From Geothermovivens sp964644845 (lineage in GTDB: Bacteria > Zhuqueibacterota > Zhuqueibacteria > Oleimicrobiales > Geothermoviventaceae), in the NCBI GenBank assembly GCA_964644845.1, contig CAZXXS010000123.1:1-6793 (forward strand): 6,793 nt of DNA, in the 5' to 3' direction. Below, one piece after another: positions 1 to 4,865 of the stretch. A program made the position numbers and the translations under genes. The notes beneath the pieces are model-generated. The model had not been told where the DNA came from. It was given only the letters and a program-made list of their open reading frames with translations, and did no database searches. Numbering within the stretch: the first letter of the stretch is position 1; every line of letters starts with the position of its first letter.

Positions 1-222
1 CCTGCCGGTCGCGCCGTGTGGTTTCACTCTGTCAGACTGAACGCCGGGTACCTGGTTTCGTGAATCTTTGACCTCGTTTTTGAGGATCCAGGAGAAAGAA
101 ATCCGTTCTGTTTTGCCCCGGGCAAATCCTGGGTACGGGGAGACGCGTTCGTCACGGCCGAAGCGGAGAAACAGACTCTCGTGCGTTTGCCACGCTTTCA
201 GGTGGATCACAGAGAACCCTAC
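1..222. other. Intergenic stretch, no gene recognised
   Basis: I see no convincing gene here. Open frames exist (for example one reading through 68-391 from a TTG), but the products are arginine-rich, resemble no family, and run straight into the structured region downstream. One weak hairpin is visible: cctc at 72-75 with gagg at 82-85 around a T-rich loop. A GTGA tetranucleotide lies at 60-63, the only ATGA/GTGA I find upstream of the structured block. That matters only if the block is a HEARO-type insertion, because such elements are described as lying 3' of ATGA or GTGA. A TTGACC at 68-73 resembles a -35 box, but no acceptable -10 follows. Confidence 0.5.
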
Positions 223-540
223 CCACGCAGGTTGTTACCGGGGCCCGTGGAGCGGTCAGTGCTGGTTTGGAAAGACGAAAAGTGTCGTACCGTCACTGGG
301 GCACAATCGAGCACGAGCTCCGAACAGCGGTCGTGTGGGCGAATTTGGAGTTCAACGGCCGGAATGCCGCAGAAGCTCCAGGGAACAGTGAGAAACCCTG
401 AGGGTTTACTCTCATCGCTGGGGAAGAAGAAGCAATTCGTGGCATGAGAGACAGGTGGTGAGAAGCCCCTGTCTCGGGGCGGGCTTCGGAGGCTCGTTGA
501 ACGGCCAGCGCGCCTAAGAATTGCCACTCCCTGCTGCCGA
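223..540 (+). ncRNA. Putative structured RNA, possibly HEARO/omega-RNA-like
   Basis: This block has no credible reading frame but many complementary segments. Examples: CCACG 223-227 with CGTGG 246-250; CAGTG 257-261 with CACTG 294-298; CACGA 312-316 with TCGTG 331-335; GAGCTCC 315-321 with GGAGTTC 347-353 (one G-U); CGGC 356-359 with GCCG 366-369; AAACCC 393-398 with GGGTTT 402-407 around a TGA loop, extended by GAG 390-392 with CTC 409-411 across a bulged A; CTCTCAT 409-415 with ATGAGAG 444-450 (competing); GCAATTC 432-438 with GAATTGC 518-524. An H-type pseudoknot occupies 448-487. Wobble pairs (for example in 315-321/347-353) exist only if the plus strand is transcribed, which favours this orientation. 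The pseudoknot and the 'gggaacagtgag' and 'ggtggtgagaagccc' phrases resemble my memory of HEARO RNAs, the guide-scaffold RNAs of IscB elements. No IscB, IS605 or HNH gene is present. Boundaries are approximate. It could instead be an unrelated structured RNA or a decayed element. Confidence 0.45.
448..487 (+). ncRNA. H-type pseudoknot within the structured RNA
   Basis: Two perfect 7-bp helices interleave. Stem 1 pairs GAGACAG (448-454) with CTGTCTC (469-475). Stem 2 pairs GAAGCCC (462-468) with GGGCTTC (481-487). The order stem1-5', stem2-5', stem1-3', stem2-3' defines a classical H-type pseudoknot, with loops of 7 nt (455-461) and 5 nt (476-480) and no unpaired base between stem2-5' and stem1-3'. 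A competing simple hairpin, GCCCC 465-469 with GGGGC 476-480, is possible. The helices are read directly from the sequence; function is inferred. Confidence 0.6.
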
Positions 541-690
541 GGGGAAGGAGGCGTGCGAAGTTCTCGGTTTTGGTTTGCCGCCCTGGAGGGCGGTCAGCCC
601 CCAACGCGGTGGGCTGACCTTGGCCGCAAAAACTCCGCATTTCGGACGACAGCACATCCCGGCTGACCGCACGCAAAGGTGCGTGCATGA
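541..690 (+). other. Hairpin-rich arm, possible 3' part or end of the element
   Basis: This stretch continues the structured block. CCGCCC 578-583 pairs with GGGCGG 588-593 around TGGA. It is immediately followed by a strong stem, GGTCAGCCC 592-600 with GGGCTGACC 611-619, sharing two bases. GTTTT 567-571 can pair with AAAAC 629-633 to enclose both. GCGTGCG 551-557 can pair with CGCACGC 668-674 to close the whole arm, but this competes with a local hairpin, GCACGC 669-674 with GCGTGC 681-686. The octamer GGCTGACC occurs twice (612-619 and 661-668). Subterminal hairpins are known at the ends of IS200/IS605-type elements, but no boundary or target duplication is visible. Confidence 0.35.
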
Positions 691-709
691 CACTTGGCGT
701 CGCGTCTTG

Positions 710-723
710 CCGGGACAGCCCGG
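710..723 (-). terminator. Short GC hairpin after the lrp-like gene
   Basis: CCGGG 710-714 and CCCGG 719-723 form a 5-bp stem with an ACAG loop, just past the stop codon of the minus-strand regulator gene. There is no U-run on either side. It is therefore at best a weak or factor-dependent terminator, or it may belong to the neighbouring structured region. Confidence 0.2.
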
Positions 724-726
724 AGG

Positions 727-1215
727 CTAAATCAGGCCGAGACTTTCCTCAAGATGCCTCAGCGGCAACACCGTTGTTTCCTTGGGACTGGACAGAACAA
801 CACTCGTGCGCGTGTTCGTTACCCCTGGCCAGGAGCCAATTTCGTTCAACAGGTCCTCGAGGCTTGCTGTCGAATTGGTACGTGCCTTGAGAAGGAATGA
901 GCCCTCTCCGGTTACACCGTGGCACTCCAGAATTTCCTCATTACTGACGGCTCTCTGCAAAATCTGGTCGAAGTAGCGCGGCGACTCGGTTTCGACCAAA
1001 ATGAAAGCCGTCACTTCCAGACCAACTTTACGGGGGTCAAGAAGAGCGTGGTAGCCTTTGATGATGCCCATCGACTCGAGCTTGCGCAGTCTTTCGCTGA
1101 CGGAGGGAATTGTCAGCCCGACCTTTTCGGCAAGTTCGCTCCGCTTGGTTCTGCCCTTCTCCTGCAACATCTTCAGAATCTGGATGTCGATGGCGTCCAA
1201 CTTCTGGCGGTACAT
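727..1215 (-). CDS. Lrp/AsnC-family transcriptional regulator
   Basis: The 162-residue protein has the size and layout of Lrp/AsnC (feast/famine) regulators. An N-terminal helix-turn-helix spans roughly residues 5-60, with a 'RSELAEKVGLTIPSVSERLR' recognition segment at about 25-43. A C-terminal RAM ligand-binding/oligomerisation domain spans about 65-142 and includes the glycine-rich GVTGEGSFLLK turn (100-110) that lines the effector pocket in this family. Such proteins bind DNA as dimers or octamers and respond to amino acids or other small molecules, often repressing their own gene. The start at 1215 is chosen because AAGGAGGA (1221-1228, minus strand) precedes the ATG by 5 nt and the protein then begins at the usual family position. 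A longer frame to 1290 would add 25 arginine-rich residues. It is transcribed divergently from the radical SAM gene. The effector is unknown. A tail of about 20 residues beyond the RAM domain is slightly unusual. Confidence 0.93.
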   Translation of the reverse strand: MYRQKLDAIDIQILKMLQEKGRTKRSELAEKVGLTIPSVSERLRKLESMGIIKGYHALLDPRKVGLEVTAFILVETESPRYFDQILQRAVSNEEILECHGVTGEGSFLLKARTNSTASLEDLLNEIGSWPGVTNTRTSVVLSSPKETTVLPLRHLEESLGLI

Positions 1216-1293
1216 CAAGTTCCTCCTTGAGCGTGGTTCACCTGCCTTTCTCAGGCGGCGGAACACCCTCGTGCCCTTGTTCCGCAGCATTCA

Positions 1294-1322
1294 ATATTAC
1301 GGGATTTTCGGACAAAACGCAA
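1294..1322 (-). promoter_or_regulatory. Candidate sigma70-type promoter of the lrp-like gene
   Basis: Read on the minus strand, TTGCGT (1317-1322) and TAATAT (1294-1299) are separated by exactly 17 bp. The -35 box matches 3 of 6 and the -10 box 4 of 6 of the TTGACA/TATAAT consensus. Transcription would start near 1287, leaving a leader of about 70 nt before the ATG at 1215. The spacer contains the dyad TTTTCGGACAAAA (1305-1317), a plausible autoregulatory site. Confidence 0.45.
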
Positions 1323-1367
1323 CTTTTCTCGCAAATTCCCCTTGACAGGTTCAGAATTTTTCGCTAA
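1305..1367. promoter_or_regulatory. Three TTTTC boxes, candidate Lrp-type operators
   Basis: Three similar elements sit in the divergent intergenic region: TTTTCGGACAAAA (1305-1317), TTTTCTCGCAAA (1324-1335) and TTTTCGCTAA (1358-1367). The first is an imperfect dyad (TTTT-n5-AAAA). Start-to-start spacings are 19 and 34 bp. Lrp/AsnC proteins commonly bind several degenerate AT-flanked sites near their own gene, so binding here is plausible, but it is inferred from position and similarity only. Confidence 0.3.
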
Positions 1368-1370
1368 GTC
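1342..1370 (+). promoter_or_regulatory. Possible promoter of the radical SAM gene
   Basis: A perfect -35 hexamer TTGACA lies at 1342-1347. With a 17-bp spacer the -10 position is TAAGTC (1365-1370), a poor match (2 of 6). The hexamer, its position about 80 bp before the ATG at 1429 and its orientation fit a promoter that may need an activator. The third TTTTC box overlaps its -10 region. Confidence 0.3.
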
Positions 1371-1428
1371 GGATGCGACGTAGCCACGACAGACCTTGGA
1401 ACTTGAACCTCCGAGCCACACCCGTGCC

Positions 1429-2685
1429 ATGGACGCGACTCCGCTCAAACCGCTGAATTCGATCCTCATCAAGCCGGCAGGCCCAGACTGCAACATGGCC
1501 TGCACGTACTGTTTCTACCTGGAGAAGGCGGCTCTCTTCCCTGAGACACCGGTTCACCGAATGTCAGATGAAATCCTTCGCGTCACTGTCCGTCAGATGA
1601 TGCATCAGGGGGCTCGGGAAGTGAATTTCGGCTGGCAGGGTGGGGAGCCCACGTTGATGGGACTCGAGTTTTTCGAGAAGGCTGTAGAGTACCAGGCCCG
1701 CTACGGTTACCCGGGGCAGGTTGTGGGGAACGGTCTTCAGACGAACGGCATCCTGATCAACCGCGACTGGGCGAATTTCCTCCGGGACGCTCACTTTCTC
1801 GTAGGCCTGTCCATCGACGGGCCCCAGCACGTCCACGACCACTACCGGCGCTTGCGTGGGGGGCAGCCAAGCTGGGAGGTTGTGGCGCGGGCTCGCGACC
1901 TGATGCTGGAGGCTGGCGTGGAGGTAAACGCCCTCACGGTAGTGTCGGACTACTCGGCTCAGTTTGCGCGCGAGATCTACGAGTACCACAAACGCTCTGG
2001 TCTGGTGCACATGCAATTTATCCCCTGTGTGGAGCCAGATCCCCGTGATCCCACGCGAGCGGCATCTTTTTCTGTCTCTGCGGAGGCCTACGGGCGTTTT
2101 TTGATCGAACTTTTCGACCTGTGGACGGCAGATTTTCGTTACGGCAAGCCCACCACGTTCATCCGATGGTTTGATTCGTTGTTCTTCACTTACGTTGGGT
2201 TGCCACCGCCGGAATGTACGCTCCTTCGCGAGTGCGGCGTTTACGTGGTCGTCGAACACAACGGCGACGTGTACTCCTGCGATTTCTTCGTCGAGCCGCG
2301 CTGGCGGCTTGGCAACGTGCTCGAGGACAGGCTGATTGACCTGTTGAACAGCAAACGCCAGCGGGAGTTCGGACGCGTCAAACTCGACCTGCCGGAGGAA
2401 TGCCGCACGTGCCCGTGGTTGGAGCACTGCTGGGGCGGCTGCCCGAAAGATCGCCAGCGGGATCCTCGAGACAGGGGACTCAATCACTTCTGCAAATCGT
2501 ACAAAATGTTTTTCGAACACGCAGATGCTCGTTTCCGTGAGCTGGCGGAAGCCTGGAAACGGGAACAGGGGCTGGTGTCGCAGCCCGAACCCAAACCCAT
2601 CACCGTGAAAACGAAAGTTGGGCGGAACGATCCCTGTCCCTGTGGAAGCGGCAAGAAGTACAAGAACTGCTGTGGAAGAACGTAA
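1429..2685 (+). CDS. Radical SAM/SPASM anaerobic sulfatase-maturase-like enzyme with SEC-C tail
   Basis: This 418-residue protein matches anSME enzymes, which oxidise a sulfatase active-site Cys or Ser to formylglycine without oxygen. The radical SAM cluster motif CNMACTYC uses C21, C25 and C28. GGE lies at 71-73 and the QTNG segment near 104-107. The SPASM region has cysteines at 263, 269, 284, 325, 328, 334, 338 and 355. Their spacing follows, almost exactly, the two auxiliary 4Fe-4S clusters of Clostridium perfringens anSME as I remember them. D285, directly after C284, corresponds to its catalytic Asp. After a linker (about 375-397) the protein ends in a SEC-C zinc motif, GRNDPCPCGSGKKYKNCCG (398-416), as found at the SecA C-terminus; this is an extra part absent from the minimal enzyme. 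The ATG at 1429 is preferred over an in-frame TTG at 1396 because family members begin about 15-20 residues before the first Cys. Neither start has a good ribosome-binding site. No sulfatase gene is in the window, so another SPASM peptide modification is possible. Confidence 0.88.
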   Translation: MDATPLKPLNSILIKPAGPDCNMACTYCFYLEKAALFPETPVHRMSDEILRVTVRQMMHQGAREVNFGWQGGEPTLMGLEFFEKAVEYQARYGYPGQVVGNGLQTNGILINRDWANFLRDAHFLVGLSIDGPQHVHDHYRRLRGGQPSWEVVARARDLMLEAGVEVNALTVVSDYSAQFAREIYEYHKRSGLVHMQFIPCVEPDPRDPTRAASFSVSAEAYGRFLIELFDLWTADFRYGKPTTFIRWFDSLFFTYVGLPPPECTLLRECGVYVVVEHNGDVYSCDFFVEPRWRLGNVLEDRLIDLLNSKRQREFGRVKLDLPEECRTCPWLEHCWGGCPKDRQRDPRDRGLNHFCKSYKMFFEHADARFRELAEAWKREQGLVSQPEPKPITVKTKVGRNDPCPCGSGKKYKNCCGRT

Positions 2686-2729
2686 CTCCCTGCCCACGCC
2701 GCTGCTGTTTTAACAGAAGGAAAAGACGG

Positions 2730-2861
2730 ATGTTGCGGTACTCGTCGGATCCGGTGAGGAATCTGACCGCTGGAGACCAATTCCGGGTGGCGTGTACAAA
2801 ATCGGAGAAGATCACACGTTTGCCCGTTGCCCTGTCCCGGGTTTGCACGGTTGTAGAGTAG
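2730..2861 (+). CDS. Possible 43-residue small ORF before the GH2 gene
   Basis: An ATG at 2730 opens a 43-codon frame ending at TAG 2859-2861, 15 nt before the GH2 start. AAGGA (2717-2721) lies 8 nt upstream, an acceptable Shine-Dalgarno spacing. The predicted peptide starts MLRYSSDPVRNLTAGD. It is soluble, with no signal peptide or membrane segment, contains two cysteines, and resembles no family I recognise. In GC-rich DNA a frame of this length can easily arise by chance. It could be a translated leader or a chance frame. The rest of the 190-bp gap holds only a short inverted repeat, CTGTT-TT-AACAG (2705-2716), and no clear terminator or promoter. Confidence 0.2.
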   Translation: MLRYSSDPVRNLTAGDQFRVACTKSEKITRLPVALSRVCTVVE

Positions 2862-2876
2862 GAACGGAGGCTCGTC

Positions 2877-4694
2877 ATGAAGGCTCTGGCATTTGTACTC
2901 GGCGGTTTGGTGGTCTCTGGCGCTGTTGGAACGCTGCACAGCGGACCTTTGCTCATCAACGTAGACAACCGAAAAACCACGGACTTGGGCGGTAAGTGGC
3001 AAATCATCATCGATCCGTACGAAAGCGGCTACTACAACTACCGCTACGAGCCCTCTGAAAATGGCTTTTTTCGGAATCGAAAACCACGCAACAAGAGTGA
3101 CCGCGTAGAGTACCGGTTTGATGAGGATCAAACTCTGCTTGTACCAGGCGACTGGAACACTCAGCGTACCGACCTGTTCTTCTACGAGGGTACGGTGTGG
3201 TACAAACGCGATTTTGACTACCATTTGCCGCGAGGAAAGCGGCTTTTTGTCTACTTTGGGGCGGCCAACTACGAAGCCAGGGTCTACCTCAACGGTGAGA
3301 AGCTGGGTGAGCACGAAGGGGGCTTCACCCCGTTTTGCTTTGAAATCACCGACGCGGTGCGGCCAACAGACAACTTCCTGGTGGTAAAGGTGGACAACAA
3401 ACGGCGGCGGGATGCCGTGCCTACCCTCAACACGGACTGGTGGAACTACGGAGGGCTGACCCGCCGGGTGCTGCTCGTGGAAGAGCCGGAGACGTTCATC
3501 CAGGACTACTTTGTGCAGCTTCGCAAGGGAAGCCGGAACGAGATCGAGGGTTGGGTGCGGCTCAACGGCAGCAGGTTGCGGCAAAAGGTGACCGTCTCGA
3601 TTCCCGAAGCGGGGGTCGCGAAGACGGTAACGACCGACAAATCCGGTTTCGCGCATTTCCGCGTTGAAGCCTCTCTTAAGCTGTGGTGCCCAGAGGACCC
3701 CAAGCTTTACCGTGTGGTGTTTCGGGCCGAAACCGACACCCTGGAGGATCAAATCGGTTTTCGGACAGTGGAAACGCGAGGTAGCGAGATCCTGCTGAAT
3801 GGCAACCCTGTGTTTTTGCGAGGCGTGTGCATCCACGAGGAAGCACCGTTTCGAAGCGGCCGCGCTTTCTCGAAAGAAGATGCCGAAATCCTGCTTGGCT
3901 GGGCCAAGGAGATGGGCTGCAACTTTGTTCGTCTGGCGCACTACCCGCACAACGAGGCCATGATTCGTACGGCTGACCGGCTTGGCGTGCTGGTTTGGGA
4001 AGAAATCCCCGTGTACTGGACCATCCTGTGGGAGAACGAGGCCACGTTCGAAAACGCCAGAAACCAGCTTACAGAAGTCATCACGCGCGACAAAAACCGG
4101 GCTTGCGTGATTCTGTGGTCCATGGCCAACGAAACACCCGTGAACAAAGCACGAACCACGTTCATTCGCCGGTTGGCCGAACACGCCCGCAAGCTGGATC
4201 CCACCCGACTCCTGACAGCGGCGATGGAACGCCATTACGTTGACGAGAACACGCTGATGATTGACGATCCGCTTGGTGAGGTGTTGGACGTGTTCGGCTG
4301 CAACGAATACCTGGGTTGGTACGATGGGCTACCGGACAAGTGCGACCGTGTGCACTGGAAAATGGCCTACGACAAACCGCTCATAATCAGCGAATTCGGA
4401 GGTGGCGCTCTTTACGGCTACCACGGGGACAAGCTTACCCGCTGGACCGAGGAGTTTCAGGAAAATCTCTACGAACACCAGGTTAGGATGTTGGCACGCA
4501 TCCCCTTTTTGCGGGGCACAACGCCGTGGATCCTGATGGACTTCCGCTCGCCGCGTCGGCTTTTGCCCGGCATCCAAGATTACTTCAACCGTAAGGGATT
4601 GATTTCGAACCGTGGTCAGAAAAAGAAAGCTTTTGCAGTGATGCAGCGCTGGTACCGCGAACTGCAGGCGAAGGCGGCGCGCAGAGCGAGGTAG
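2877..4694 (+). CDS. GH2 glycoside hydrolase, beta-glucuronidase-like, secreted
   Basis: This 605-residue enzyme has the size of E. coli beta-glucuronidase (about 603). GH2 enzymes release terminal beta-linked sugars with retention of configuration. A short signal peptide is likely (residues 1 to about 18, hydrophobic ALAFVLGGLVVSGAVG), implying periplasmic or extracellular action. Domains: sugar-binding jelly roll about 30-205 (with GDWN at 91-94 and YEGTVWYKR at 103-111), Ig-like domain about 206-300, and TIM barrel about 303-600. The acid/base is E419 in WSMANE and the nucleophile is E506 in ISEFGGG. The N-x-K motif that contacts the uronate carboxylate in beta-glucuronidases is present as N571-R-K573, after a DFRSPRR segment at 555-561. 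This favours a uronidase (glucuronidase or galacturonidase) over a galactosidase. GGAGG (2866-2870) sits 6 nt before the ATG. The gene starts 191 bp after the radical SAM gene and precedes a GH28 gene, consistent with uronic-acid glycan breakdown. The exact substrate is uncertain. Confidence 0.9.
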   Translation: MKALAFVLGGLVVSGAVGTLHSGPLLINVDNRKTTDLGGKWQIIIDPYESGYYNYRYEPSENGFFRNRKPRNKSDRVEYRFDEDQTLLVPGDWNTQRTDLFFYEGTVWYKRDFDYHLPRGKRLFVYFGAANYEARVYLNGEKLGEHEGGFTPFCFEITDAVRPTDNFLVVKVDNKRRRDAVPTLNTDWWNYGGLTRRVLLVEEPETFIQDYFVQLRKGSRNEIEGWVRLNGSRLRQKVTVSIPEAGVAKTVTTDKSGFAHFRVEASLKLWCPEDPKLYRVVFRAETDTLEDQIGFRTVETRGSEILLNGNPVFLRGVCIHEEAPFRSGRAFSKEDAEILLGWAKEMGCNFVRLAHYPHNEAMIRTADRLGVLVWEEIPVYWTILWENEATFENARNQLTEVITRDKNRACVILWSMANETPVNKARTTFIRRLAEHARKLDPTRLLTAAMERHYVDENTLMIDDPLGEVLDVFGCNEYLGWYDGLPDKCDRVHWKMAYDKPLIISEFGGGALYGYHGDKLTRWTEEFQENLYEHQVRMLARIPFLRGTTPWILMDFRSPRRLLPGIQDYFNRKGLISNRGQKKKAFAVMQRWYRELQAKAARRAR

Positions 4695-4709
4695 AAAACG
4701 AAAGGTCCG

Positions 4710-4865
4710 GTGTCGCTGTCCCTGCTAACGAAGGTCTGTGGGTGTGGTACAGGGGTGGTCGGGACTGTTCACTCAGCACGGGCGCCAGGTGCACTGGCCT
4801 TGTTTGGAGATTCCGGAATGCAGTGTTGCGTGAACTCACGTTCTGAACGGAGGGTGGAAGAATGA
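4710..4865 (+). CDS. Possible small ORF linking GH2 and GH28 genes
   Basis: After the GH2 TAG (4692-4694), the same frame stays open for 56 codons to a TGA at 4863-4865 that overlaps the GH28 start codon (ATGA at 4862-4865). Possible starts are GTG 4710 (51 residues, with AAAGG 4701-4705 upstream) and ATG 4818 (15 residues). The peptide is glycine/valine-rich early, with a basic tail ending RSERRVEE, and matches nothing I know. An overlapping stop/start could couple translation to GH28, but the GH28 gene has its own good ribosome-binding site. A chance open frame is the more likely explanation. No terminator or convincing promoter is seen in this 167-bp gap. Confidence 0.15.
   Translation: MSLSLLTKVCGCGTGVVGTVHSARAPGALALFGDSGMQCCVNSRSERRVEE

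Noticed and set aside
68..391. 107-codon plus-strand frame in the left region
   Set aside because: It starts with TTG, the product is arginine-rich and unlike any family, and it overlaps other frames on both strands in a segment whose complementary arms suggest a structured RNA.
293..688. 131-codon minus-strand frame across the structured region
   Set aside because: No ribosome-binding site or recognisable motif. The frame passes through the strong hairpins and looks like a chance frame in GC-rich DNA.
223..690. tmRNA, RNase P RNA, tRNA or group II intron as identity of the structured block
   Set aside because: No tRNA-like acceptor/T-arm, no RNase P core signatures, and no group II domain V or maturase could be found by eye.
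727..770. GAGGAAAGTC on the minus strand resembling the RNase P RNA signature
   Set aside because: It lies within the 3' end of the Lrp-type coding sequence (codons for HLEESLGLI), and no other RNase P RNA elements are present.
1216..1290. Longer N-terminus for the Lrp-like protein
   Set aside because: It would add 25 basic residues not found in the family, and the internal ATG at 1215 has an ideal AAGGAGGA at 5 nt.
1564..2697. 377-codon minus-strand frame opposite the radical SAM gene
   Set aside because: It is the complement of a well-supported radical SAM/SPASM gene and has no family features.
2484..4235. 583-codon minus-strand frame opposite the GH2 gene
   Set aside because: It is antisense to a gene with clear GH2 catalytic motifs, and its product lacks any recognisable domain. 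It is a codon-bias shadow.
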